64,000 bases of DNA from positions 1 through 64,000 of the forward strand of contig CAJOIS010000009.1 in the NCBI GenBank assembly GCA_905234645.1. Direction: 5' to 3'. Shown in pieces: positions 56,678-64,000 of the stretch. Origin of the DNA: an uncultured Bacteroidales bacterium (GTDB lineage: Bacteria > Bacteroidota > Bacteroidia > Bacteroidales > F082). Position 1 is the first letter of the stretch. Every line of letters starts with the position of its first letter. The translations under genes and the position numbers were made by a program. Under the pieces are notes generated by a model. It had not been told where the DNA came from. It did no database searches and saw only the letters and a program-made list of their open reading frames with translations.

Positions 56678-58603
56678 CTATTCATTCCCTTTCTTTTTCC
56701 AAGAATAGGTATAAAAACTCACATTTTGTCCATAGACATATTGCCCTGAAGCCGTCTTCACATAAGCCCTAACATAATAGGTCTTGCTATCCGATAAACC
56801 AGTCACAGTTTTTGAATAATTCCCCGAGCCACTACCAGACACGACCACTTTATTATTTAAATAAGTTGGATCACTATATGTATTATAACAAAAGCCACGT
56901 TCAACATAAGCCGGAGACCCAGCAGAGGCCACATATCCATTAAATGTCACACTCCATGTAACCGGCCACTCTGAGGCTGTTAAATCTGTGACCTCATTTG
57001 TATAAACCATAGGAAGCTCAACTGTGGTAAAGCTCACCGTTTCCCCGTAAATGACCTCGCTATTTTGAATGGCATATGCCCGTACATAATAACGAGTTCC
57101 GCCATTGAGGCCAGTAACACTCTTGTTAAAGTTCCCCGTTACACCTACCCCACTAACAACGATTTTATGGTTACTGATGGTAGGCGTACTTGACCAATCA
57201 TCGTAACAAAAACCTCTTTCGGTATAGGCTGGTGAACCAGCATTCCTTATAACCCCATTGAATGTCGCACTATTAGCCTCCACACCCGTCACAGCAGAAG
57301 TATTGATTTGTACCGTTGTCCATGAGGTAGAGAAGTTTACAGTATTGCCATATACTGGTTGGCCGTTTTGGATGGCGTATGCTTTTACATAATAGGTGGT
57401 TTGGTATTCCAAACCACTAATATTGGCCGAATAAGCACCCGTACCACTCCCTGACACTATTTTTTTATTGTCCGAGATGCTCGGTTCGCCATTTTTTCTA
57501 TAACAGAATCCCTTTTCAGTATAGTTTGGGCTTCCTGCCACATTAATTGTTCCATTTAACATTGCGGAATTAGTACTTATATTTGTAACAGCCGAGGTTG
57601 TCAATGACGTTGGAACGCCATTAGTATTAAATGTCACATCATTGCCGTAAGCTGGGCCAAGTGTATTAATAGCATATGCCCTAACATAATAGGTTACATT
57701 GGAATTAAGACCATAAACAGTGGCCGAAAACGACGCTTGGCTGTTAACTGCCGATGTGATTTTTCCCATATTGTTTTCAAGAGTCGGTTGCGCTCTCGTA
57801 GAATACACAAAGCCTCTCTCAGTATATGAGGGTAATCCCGGATTAACAATCGTCCCATTAAATGTTACCGAACTAGAAGTAACGTTACTAATCTGTTGGG
57901 TAGTAACTGAAGGCATCCCAACTTCTTCACCAGCTGTAATACAAAGTTCCTTGCTCCCGTTACTGGAATTGATGTTCAGAATGTAGGTTTTCAAGCCGTT
58001 TCCAAGAAGTGAACGGTTAATCGTAACTTTTATCGGTTCTTGCTTACCCGACTCAAGTTCACCCGATTGATTATTGGTCAACATGGATTTCACCTCAACA
58101 ATCCAATTACAGTTTTCTTCGACCCACCACGTCAACCTTTGTGGGCTGTCATTGAAAATGCTGAATGTCCGGCTTGTCACATCTTGTTCTGCACCAAAAT
58201 CCAAGCTGGAGATGTCATTCCCATCAGCATCCAACACTCTCAATTCCACTGGCAGTTTCTCAATCTGCACATCCCGCCGCATCCGCCGTCCGTTCTTGAC
58301 CTCGATGATATAATCATCTATCAGGTCTGTATATTCCGCCTTTGAAACGATGATGGAATAATTCCCGTCCTGAATGTCCGAGAACTCATACATTCCATCA
58401 TAGCCCGTCAACGTAGTCTCACCGCTTGGGCGCAACTGTACATTGGCATTCCTCACAGGCTCGCCTGTAGCAAAGTCTGTGACTGTACCACAAATAGATC
58501 CCGTTCCAGTCCCGCCTGAAGGGTCATCTTCTTTTCCACATCCAACTATCACGCAGCATACAACCAGTAATGCCGCAAGTTTAAATAAGCGTTGCTTTTT
58601 CAT
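56678..58603 (-). CDS. Lipoprotein with carboxypeptidase-regulatory domain and four FN3-like repeats
   Basis: The 641-residue protein has a lipobox (CCVIVGC), a carboxypeptidase-regulatory domain (TDFATGEPVRNANVQLRP), a BACON-like segment containing LTWWVEENCNWIVEV, and four repeats of about 95 residues from about residue 235 to the end, each with a YTERGFCY-like and a YYVRAYAIQ-like motif. It lacks the FISUMP-like end of its paralogue downstream. The repeats suggest an extended surface stalk. The gap to the next gene is 30 bp. Confidence 0.75.
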   Translation of the reverse strand: MKKQRLFKLAALLVVCCVIVGCGKEDDPSGGTGTGSICGTVTDFATGEPVRNANVQLRPSGETTLTGYDGMYEFSDIQDGNYSIIVSKAEYTDLIDDYIIEVKNGRRMRRDVQIEKLPVELRVLDADGNDISSLDFGAEQDVTSRTFSIFNDSPQRLTWWVEENCNWIVEVKSMLTNNQSGELESGKQEPIKVTINRSLLGNGLKTYILNINSSNGSKELCITAGEEVGMPSVTTQQISNVTSSSVTFNGTIVNPGLPSYTERGFVYSTRAQPTLENNMGKITSAVNSQASFSATVYGLNSNVTYYVRAYAINTLGPAYGNDVTFNTNGVPTSLTTSAVTNISTNSAMLNGTINVAGSPNYTEKGFCYRKNGEPSISDNKKIVSGSGTGAYSANISGLEYQTTYYVKAYAIQNGQPVYGNTVNFSTSWTTVQINTSAVTGVEANSATFNGVIRNAGSPAYTERGFCYDDWSSTPTISNHKIVVSGVGVTGNFNKSVTGLNGGTRYYVRAYAIQNSEVIYGETVSFTTVELPMVYTNEVTDLTASEWPVTWSVTFNGYVASAGSPAYVERGFCYNTYSDPTYLNNKVVVSGSGSGNYSKTVTGLSDSKTYYVRAYVKTASGQYVYGQNVSFYTYSWKKKGNE

Positions 58604-58644
58604 ATCATATCTATTTAAATATTATACAATCAATGATTTATGAA

Positions 58645-60105
58645 TTACAATTTGTAAACTTCAGGGCTTGTGTTGATGTATTGGGGCATACACATACCCA
58701 CATTGGCACCGATATAAGTCGGGTCGCTGATGTAATAACGCTTGCCTTCATACTCGAAGTAATAGCCATTCAATTCCTCAGTATAACTAACAGCCGTGGC
58801 CAAATGACCAGGATAACTCAACAATACCACATCCAAACCGAGCAAGTCGTGGATGAGGATTGAGAACAAAATGGAACGGTCTTCGCAATCACAAAACGGA
58901 TAGAAGAACGATTCGTCAGCAAACAGAGGACGCTCATAACCGAATTGTTCCTGGTCGGTTTTGTATTCTAATGCCGTCTGCACGAAGTTTATGATGCAAT
59001 TCGCAGCCTCAATCTGACTCTTCCCAGCAATGCCCTTGCGAAGCATCGGATACAGCTTTGCTTTCACCTCTTCGCTAAGGCCCGTCCAACTATAATTAGT
59101 CCATACACATTTTGGATAGCCTTGATAAAAGTCCATAAGGTTCTTGTTTGGTGAAAGCGTAACAGAAATTTCGGGATAACGCTTCGACTTAAATTCTTTA
59201 CCCGCCGTTGGTTTATAAGCAAACTTGGGTGGGCAAGGCATTCTTAACGACATTACTCTTTCATTGTCAGAAAACGCCTTATTGAACACATAGGTTCCTC
59301 CGGTTTCATTCGTGCCAAGAATATACAGCCGCTCACCTTGATGCGTGATAAAACAGCGTTCATAGATGACTCCATCAAAAGGCAAGAGGGCGACCAAATG
59401 ACCATTTTTGTTTCCAATCCTTACCTTATAGCCGGATTGAGCCAATAGATAAACCTGCATCAGCATGGCCTCGTCCGTGGCTTTGCCAAGAAAGCTCTCG
59501 GAAAGGTCACGCAACAGGCAGTAATAAGCCCAATCGCCCAAGGACAACTCCTTTTGTAAACCAAGGCAATCTCTAATCAGTGCATCGCTTTTAGGAGAGG
59601 AAAGATGCAACCAGGCATCAGCAACAGCCGTCTGTGAAGCATCTTTTAGCTTGAATTTCAAGCTCTTGTCCAAACTCACCACGCAAGACGTACCATAGCA
59701 AGCGAATTCATATTTCGCAGATGACGGAATGGGTGATGGTTTTGGCACATCGGGGTGTTTTATGGGTCGAATGGGCGATGGCTTTGGCGTCGGGATGGGT
59801 TTATATGGAACAGGATTGGGGAGATTGGGTATTGGCGTATCTCTATTATACTCGAACGGACGAGGTGGTTCAGGAAGTTCTGGAACTGGTTCTCCTTTCA
59901 ATAGTTGAAAAGCTTCCCACTGCTCGCGCATAAACCGGGCATATTCCTCGTTAGCTTGACGGCGATAGTCATCATAGTCTTGCTTCACCGAATCCTTATA
60001 ACGTTCCAGTTCCTGCTTTTGCCTGTTTTTGTAGTCTTGATAGTCTTGGGCTTTCATTGGCAAAACGAGCATAAGCAAGCCAAAGAATATGAGCGTCTTT
60101 TTCAT
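58645..60105 (-). CDS. Secreted transglutaminase-like protein with coiled-coil and proline-rich linker
   Basis: The ATG at 60105 (MKKTLIFFGLLMLVLPMKAQ) gives a signal peptide and 486 residues. After a charged helix (YKDSVKQDYDDYRRQANEEY) comes a proline-rich linker (PNPVPYKPIPTPKPSPIRPI), then a globular domain. The C-terminal region has CDCEDRSILFSILIHDLLGL, YPGHLATAVSY and YYISDPTYIGANVG, a Cys-His-Asp order like the transglutaminase/papain fold. It may be a protease or cross-linking enzyme acting outside the cytoplasm. It lies in the middle of the seven-gene operon. Confidence 0.72.
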   Translation of the reverse strand: MKKTLIFFGLLMLVLPMKAQDYQDYKNRQKQELERYKDSVKQDYDDYRRQANEEYARFMREQWEAFQLLKGEPVPELPEPPRPFEYNRDTPIPNLPNPVPYKPIPTPKPSPIRPIKHPDVPKPSPIPSSAKYEFACYGTSCVVSLDKSLKFKLKDASQTAVADAWLHLSSPKSDALIRDCLGLQKELSLGDWAYYCLLRDLSESFLGKATDEAMLMQVYLLAQSGYKVRIGNKNGHLVALLPFDGVIYERCFITHQGERLYILGTNETGGTYVFNKAFSDNERVMSLRMPCPPKFAYKPTAGKEFKSKRYPEISVTLSPNKNLMDFYQGYPKCVWTNYSWTGLSEEVKAKLYPMLRKGIAGKSQIEAANCIINFVQTALEYKTDQEQFGYERPLFADESFFYPFCDCEDRSILFSILIHDLLGLDVVLLSYPGHLATAVSYTEELNGYYFEYEGKRYYISDPTYIGANVGMCMPQYINTSPEVYKL

Positions 60106-60134
60106 GAGTTTACAATTTGGCATTAGTCACTTAA

Positions 60135-60461
60135 TCAAATTTTCTTCTGCAAAGTCAACTTGATTTCCTTTACACTGCCAGCAACTGTGCTAATTGTTTT
60201 GCGGTTGGTGACATACCCCGTTTTCTGCACCGTTATTGTATACTGTTGTGCATCAAGGTCAAGGAATTCGAAATAGCCATCACTTCCAGTATAAGTGTTG
60301 TAACCACTTGGGCTTAAGGTCACCGTAGCCTGTTGGACGGGATCGCCCGTGTCTAAGTCGATGACCGTGCCAGAGATGGTACAGAATGTATCGTAAGTCA
60401 CAGGTTCGCACGATGTGGCCATTGCTATCAATGCCATTATTAATAGGAGTATTTTTTTCAT
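60135..60461 (-). CDS. Small carboxypeptidase-regulatory-like lipoprotein
   Basis: The 108-residue product has a lipobox (MATSCEP) and a single carboxypeptidase-regulatory-like domain (ISGTVIDLDTGDPVQQATVT, GYFEFLDLDAQQYTITVQKT), an Ig-like beta sandwich often found at the N-terminus of larger surface proteins. It resembles the first domain of the two large lipoproteins downstream in the same operon. It ends with a basic tail (LTLQKKI). It could be a stand-alone module or building block of the same assembly. Confidence 0.75.
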   Translation of the reverse strand: MKKILLLIMALIAMATSCEPVTYDTFCTISGTVIDLDTGDPVQQATVTLSPSGYNTYTGSDGYFEFLDLDAQQYTITVQKTGYVTNRKTISTVAGSVKEIKLTLQKKI

Positions 60462-60486
60462 TGTTGTATAACTTGTTGTTAGTTTG

Positions 60487-61239
60487 TCAAAAACTCATGG
60501 TTAAAGCCAATCCTGCTGATTCAGGGGTGGCGTATGGAACGAAACTGAGCATCTTCCCATCAACTGAGACGTATGGGGTGCCTCGCGCCACCAATCCGTC
60601 AATAATATTCCACGCATATATGCCTATGGCACCAGCTAGAAACCCATAACTCACATAGTTATAGGTGTTGGCACTGGCCGCATAACGCTGTTTTAAAGTG
60701 GCATTATTTGTAGAACCAATCATGGCTGCATAATAGTTTTTCTTCGTTTGAGCAAAAGCGAAGCCACCGATACAAAGAATTTCGCTGGCGATGATTGTCG
60801 AAGCTTTGATTTTCTGCCCTTTGTAAAACTGCATCCAACCTGGGACAAACACACGGGCGGAAAATGGATATTGGTTTGTGGAAGTCACCCTTTCTATGTC
60901 AGAAATCTGGTATCTTGGGTTGTTAGGGGTTTGGTATAAGAAATAACCCGTCAAGCCGTTGTTCGTGTTTTCCCAATAGGAAGCGACATAACCTGACTTT
61001 ATCCAAGCGTTTTCTTCGCCAACTTTCAGCTTCCGGCGACGTTTTATCTCGTTTTGGGCTTTGTAGATGATGTCGTCTTTGTTACTACCGCTTTCGACAA
61101 CGACTTCCAAATAGGATTTATCCAAATCCTCATGGTAAGTGGATGTAGCCCAGTTCGGCTTGTTTTGGCCTTTCACGGATAATGGCAATGTGCAGGTAAT
61201 GCACATTGCCATATAGAATAGCTTTTTCGAAAATTTCAT
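60487..61239 (-). CDS. Membrane-associated protein (DUF5683-like region)
   Basis: The 250-residue protein has an N-terminal signal (MAMCITCTLPLSVKG), a short soluble region (KAQNEIKRRRKLKVGEENAW) and a C-terminal half with FVPGWMQFYKGQKIKASTII, followed by two or three membrane-spanning helices. The PGWMQFYKG segment resembles DUF5683-type proteins that contain a P-G-x-G-q-x-Y-n-k motif. It is transcribed between the LPP20-like paralogues and the regulatory-domain lipoproteins. Its place suggests it anchors or organises the products of the operon; that is inference. Confidence 0.6.
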   Translation of the reverse strand: MKFSKKLFYMAMCITCTLPLSVKGQNKPNWATSTYHEDLDKSYLEVVVESGSNKDDIIYKAQNEIKRRRKLKVGEENAWIKSGYVASYWENTNNGLTGYFLYQTPNNPRYQISDIERVTSTNQYPFSARVFVPGWMQFYKGQKIKASTIIASEILCIGGFAFAQTKKNYYAAMIGSTNNATLKQRYAASANTYNYVSYGFLAGAIGIYAWNIIDGLVARGTPYVSVDGKMLSFVPYATPESAGLALTMSF

Positions 61240-61259
61240 GGTCTTGGCTATTTTTCTAT

Positions 61260-61898
61260 TTATTCTGACCCTTGTTCGAAGATTTTGAAAGCCGCGTCGC
61301 GAAATGCCTTTTCGTTCTGTCGTACTTGTTGTCTGATGTCGGCAGGCACATCGTCATTTTCCTCTATGCCATTCAAAAGAGCATCGACCAAGTCTGATTT
61401 TTTTACCAAAATGCCAATGTAGATGATTTGGTATCCCGCATCATCAATTTCGCCAAAGGTACGGCAATCCTCTTCAGTATCACCCAAGAACCTGTCTATG
61501 ACTTCTTCGCCTGCACTTTCAATATGGGATGCTGCCGAAGTCTTGTCGCCATAGTCCATTTGGTCAAAATAGTCACGAACAACAGCCTTGTATTTCCCCC
61601 CGATTTTTTGTTTTACTTGTTGCCTGACACTGTTCAGAAGCTTGTTGATGACGAGAGTAAAGTCACGTTCGCCCACACCATCACCTCCGACCTTTACTCT
61701 TGTATAACCACTTCCCGCAAAGTATTCGTCATCATCATAACGCATGCAAGGTTGGATGGTCGTTTCTTCAGTTACGCGAAGGTCGCTTTCGCGTTCTCTC
61801 ATTCTGTCATTTCTGCCACTTCTATTGTTTTGTGCATATAGAGATTGTACGCTAACAATCATCAGAAACGACATCACGAAAATTTTTACAGTTCTCAT
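61260..61898 (-). CDS. Secreted protein, paralogue of the 61914-62654 lipoprotein
   Basis: The 212-residue protein has a cleavable signal peptide (FLMIVSVQSLYAQ). It shares with its neighbour the elements CMRYDDDEYF, YKAVVRDYFDQMDYG, SHIESAGEEVIDRF and NEKAFRDAAFKIFEQ, so the two genes arose by duplication. The fold recalls LPP20/plasminogen-binding-type envelope proteins. It has no lipobox, so unlike its paralogue it may be soluble in the periplasm. Second gene of the operon, 15 bp after the first. Confidence 0.68.
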   Translation of the reverse strand: MRTVKIFVMSFLMIVSVQSLYAQNNRSGRNDRMRERESDLRVTEETTIQPCMRYDDDEYFAGSGYTRVKVGGDGVGERDFTLVINKLLNSVRQQVKQKIGGKYKAVVRDYFDQMDYGDKTSAASHIESAGEEVIDRFLGDTEEDCRTFGEIDDAGYQIIYIGILVKKSDLVDALLNGIEENDDVPADIRQQVRQNEKAFRDAAFKIFEQGSE

Positions 61899-61913
61899 GG
61901 TAATTCTAATTTA

Positions 61914-62654
61914 TTATTGTTGGTTTTCTTTGAATTCGTTGTATTCTTTGTTGTTTGACTCCTCAAACACTTTAAAGGCACTGTCGCGGAATTGCTTTTC
62001 GTTGAAACGCACTTCCAATTCCTTGTCCTCTGTCAACTCTTTTACCGCATTGTCAATGAACTTCTTTTTGCTCGCCTTAATGGTCATATACATTATCATG
62101 TTACCATTTTCATCCGGATCCGTGGTCTTACGACAAACTTCGTATGTCTCATTTATCATAGCACGGACAACAAGGTCTCCTGCACTTTCAATGTGCGACC
62201 TTTCATAGCTGCCTTCCTCGGTGTCCATCTGGTCGAAATAATCGCGTGTGACGGCCCTGTATTGAGCAGATAGTTTTTGACGCATTTGTTGTTGGGCAGC
62301 ACGAAGTGTTGCAGTAACGGCAGTGTTGATGGAATTAGCTTTGACTTGACGCATTGCAGTGGCATAGAACCACTCGTCGTCATCGTACATTTGGCAAGGC
62401 ATCTCAGTAGCTTCGGCTGCACGGGCTGCCTGCCTTTGTGCGATTTCTTCTCCAACAGCAGCATTGGCCTCACGTTGCCTTTGGGCTTGTTCAGCTTGTG
62501 CTTTGGCATCCTCGTTACGTTGTCTTGCTTGAATCAGCTCGGTTTCCTGGTTGAGTCGTTCAATTTCCGAATTAGTTGCTTGTTTGTTGCTCCTGCATCC
62601 AGCAAGAGCAAGCATGGCCAGCATAGCCATTCCGAGTTTACTTAATGTTTTCAT
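61914..62654 (-). CDS. LPP20-like lipoprotein, first gene of the envelope operon
   Basis: The ATG at 62654 (MKTLSKLGMAMLAMLALAGC) gives a textbook lipobox; the track start at 62717 adds 21 residues that would spoil the signal. After the signal a charged coiled coil (ARQRNEDAKAQAEQAQRQRE) precedes a globular domain with CQMYDDDEWFYATAMRQVK, YRAVTRDYFDQMDTEEG and NEKQFRDSAFKVFEES. It is a paralogue of the next gene. It opens a run of seven genes with gaps of 15-42 bp. No clear -7 box is visible upstream. Confidence 0.7.
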   Translation of the reverse strand: MKTLSKLGMAMLAMLALAGCRSNKQATNSEIERLNQETELIQARQRNEDAKAQAEQAQRQREANAAVGEEIAQRQAARAAEATEMPCQMYDDDEWFYATAMRQVKANSINTAVTATLRAAQQQMRQKLSAQYRAVTRDYFDQMDTEEGSYERSHIESAGDLVVRAMINETYEVCRKTTDPDENGNMIMYMTIKASKKKFIDNAVKELTEDKELEVRFNEKQFRDSAFKVFEESNNKEYNEFKENQQ

Positions 62655-62774
62655 CTTTTTGGATAACCTCATCTTTTTTTCCGTCAAATACCCAAACCCG
62701 GAATGTAACATTTTCACTTTTTTCTATACATATAAAAAGAAAAGCGGGGTATCTGTGCTTCTGCTCGTTTGTTC

Positions 62775-62967
62775 CATTAGGTCCTGAGAAACCTGCACAA
62801 TAAACAAACAGAATTGACACCCACGCCCTTGGATATATTAAAACTCCCGAAAGAGTGTGCACGAGGACAAACGTCCTCTGCACACTAAACGGGAAGTAAT
62901 ATACCTCCACGCGGCATCTACACTGCATTGTCTTTGATTGTGCTTATTGAGTTTCTCAGGTTCAATG
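62775..62967. mobile_element. 193-bp palindromic MITE-like element or structured RNA
   Basis: The core 62831-62905 is a strong hairpin: GGATATATTA pairs with TAATATACC, CCCG with CGGG and AGTGTGCACGAGGAC with GTCCTCTGCACACT around an AAAC loop. Outside the core, CCTGAGAAAC at 62783 is inverted at 62951 and the flanking CACAATAAAC/GATTGTGC words also pair loosely. It has no coding content. It could be a MITE, an attenuator of the envelope operon or a small RNA. Confidence 0.6.
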
Positions 62968-63112
62968 AAACCAAAAACAAGCGTCAGCAAACGCCTTCTC
63001 ATTATGTCATCCCCACCCGCTCGCCCAAGTCGGGTTTACGGATAAAGACGGGCAAAGAAACAAAAAAAAAGTGAAATAGACAATGAAATCAAAGTTTTTT
63101 CATCACAAATTC

Positions 63113-63148
63113 TTGGTTATAACTCGATTTTTTTGAGGTTATAGCCAA
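63113..63148 (-). terminator. Hairpin after the topoisomerase gene
   Basis: TTGGTTATAACTC pairs with GAGGTTATAGCCAA around an A/T-rich loop, 22 bp beyond the stop at 63170. There is no T-run, so it is only a possible terminator. Confidence 0.4.
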
Positions 63149-63169
63149 ACTTTTTGGACGCAAAGCATG

Positions 63170-64000
63170 TCAAAGCGCCTTCCGCCACCCGCAGCCATTT
63201 CGCCACTCGGAACAGCCGTAGGCGGTCTTTCCTTTGATAATATGACCCTTGCCGCAGAGCGGACATGGTTGGCCGATGATGGCATCAAGATTTGTTTGGG
63301 AAGGCATGTCATCCCTGCGTGGACCAGCGGGACGGCTGGGATCTATGCCTTCCGAAGCTTTCTTAGCTTTAGGTGCAGCCTTTTTCTTCGATACTGCCTT
63401 TTTCGGTTGCTCCACCACAGTCGTAACACGCCGATTGCTATTGTCGAGCATCACCGTATTGACAATCTCCGTCACCATCTGCTTCAGCTCATCCAAGAAC
63501 TGCCGCGCCTCGTATTTGTGTTGCTCGATTTCACGGAGCTTCTTCTCCCAGATGCCCGTCAGTTCGGCGCTCTTCAACAAATCTTCATGGATAAGGCCGA
63601 TGAGCTCGATGCCCGTAGGCGTGGGCTCCAGGCTCTTGCGTACCTTTCTTATATAGTTACGCTTGAACAGCGTCTCGATAATGGCAGCACGTGTTGAAGG
63701 GCGCCCAATGCCGTTCTCTTTCATCACCTCGCGCAAGGATTCGTCATCAACCAGTTTTCCCGCAGTCTCCATGGCACGCAACAAAGTGGCCTCGGTGTAA
63801 GGCTTTGGCGGCGTGGTCCACTTCTCGGCTAACTGTGGCTTGTGCGGCCCATGCTCGCCCTTCTCGAAGAGGGGCAAGGTCTTCTCCTCGTCCTCCTGCC
63901 CTTCCTTCTTCTCCTCTTCCTGCTTCACGGGCTTGATGACTTCACGCCAACCCGGCACCAGGATCTGCTTGCCCGAGGTCTTGAACTCCACCTCCTCCAC
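63170..64000 (-). CDS. topB: DNA topoisomerase III-like type IA topoisomerase, C-terminal part
   Basis: The gene runs off the right edge; 276 codons of the 3' end are visible. The segment PPKPYTEATLLRAMETAGKL followed by ENGIGRPSTRAAIIETLFKR is the conserved end of the type IA topoisomerase core. It is followed by a lysine/alanine-rich linker (AVSKKKAAPKAKKASEG) and a C-terminal zinc-finger-like domain (CPLCGKGHIIKGKTAYGCSE) with cysteines at the usual spacing. TopB is favoured over TopA because of the single zinc module. It relaxes or decatenates DNA. Confidence 0.82.
   Translation of the reverse strand: MEEVEFKTSGKQILVPGWREVIKPVKQEEEKKEGQEDEEKTLPLFEKGEHGPHKPQLAEKWTTPPKPYTEATLLRAMETAGKLVDDESLREVMKENGIGRPSTRAAIIETLFKRNYIRKVRKSLEPTPTGIELIGLIHEDLLKSAELTGIWEKKLREIEQHKYEARQFLDELKQMVTEIVNTVMLDNSNRRVTTVVEQPKKAVSKKKAAPKAKKASEGIDPSRPAGPRRDDMPSQTNLDAIIGQPCPLCGKGHIIKGKTAYGCSEWRNGCGWRKAL

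Larger units (their letters stand above)
62655..63169. other. Gene-free stretch upstream of the envelope operon
   Basis: No gene is supported in these 515 bp. It contains the leader of the envelope operon, a large palindromic element at 62775-62967, an AT-rich part from 63060 on, and a hairpin at 63113-63148 downstream of the topoisomerase gene. Confidence 0.6.

Noticed and set aside
1-64000. tRNA or rRNA genes
   Set aside because: No cloverleaf-like or conserved rRNA sequence was noticed in any gap; gaps are mostly short and filled with promoters, terminators or palindromes. A covariance-model search was not possible here.

Overview
The window reads as a chromosomal segment of a Bacteroidota (Bacteroidales-type) bacterium. 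The main evidence is at least 19 copies of the phylum's -7 promoter box (TAnnTTTG) just upstream of genes on both strands, an almost complete lack of Shine-Dalgarno sequences, many SpII lipoproteins, a T9SS-like sorting domain, FISUMP and carboxypeptidase-regulatory-like domains, and DUF4143 ATPases. A kce/kal/CoA-transferase cluster at the left edge points to lysine fermentation. Coding density is high and there is no rRNA, tRNA, CRISPR array or complete insertion sequence that I can see.

Layout. 1-1.4 kb: end of a lysine-fermentation operon. 1.5-8.4 kb: accessory block with an HEXXH lipoprotein, a three-gene DUF3791/DUF3990 toxin-like cassette, a frameshifted ECF sigma factor, an HTH protein, a metallophosphoesterase and a DUF4143 ATPase preceded by four 32-bp tandem repeats. 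8.6-11.9 kb: uvrA (two reading-frame breaks) and a YbaK/ProX-like editing protein. 11.9-16.5 kb: a second DUF4143 ATPase behind 23-bp tandem repeats and enclosed by a 35-bp direct repeat derived from the neighbouring gene, then a 3'-truncated restriction endonuclease gene, its methyltransferase, a MITE-like palindrome and a Bro-N/DinD-like gene. 16.6-27.5 kb: Sir2, a glycosylase, GH29 fucosidase, a galactose operon (galK, nucleotidyltransferase, galM, MFS permease), a flippase and topoisomerase IV subunit B. 27.6-40.3 kb: ABC-F, VOC protein, a second aldose epimerase, 5'-nucleotidase, a hybrid histidine kinase and a sigma-54-type regulator, a coiled-coil lipoprotein, an MBL hydrolase and a ureohydrolase. 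40.5-41.9 kb: an MqsR-like toxin with an MqsA/Panacea-type antitoxin. 42-47 kb: FISUMP surface protein, phosphate transporter between two DUF47 proteins, pncB. 47.3-54.8 kb: envelope/PRTase operon, then a decaying accessory patch of small genes with in-frame stops, a gene remnant and a duplicated 23-bp segment. 55-62.7 kb: a seven-gene operon of secreted and lipid-anchored proteins. The right edge is the 3' part of a type IA topoisomerase gene.

Themes. (1) Many gaps between genes are filled with short palindromic or self-similar sequence of unrelated families, often one family per gap. (2) Four short out-of-frame losses interrupt three conserved genes (ECF sigma, uvrA twice, the gal-operon nucleotidyltransferase); these could be real decay or assembly errors and must be checked against reads. 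(3) Both DUF4143 ATPases carry their own phased repeat array upstream and one carries a scar that looks like insertion. The most interesting candidates for undescribed biology are these ATPase modules, the 55-62.7 kb envelope operon, and the MqsR/Panacea and DUF3990 pairs.
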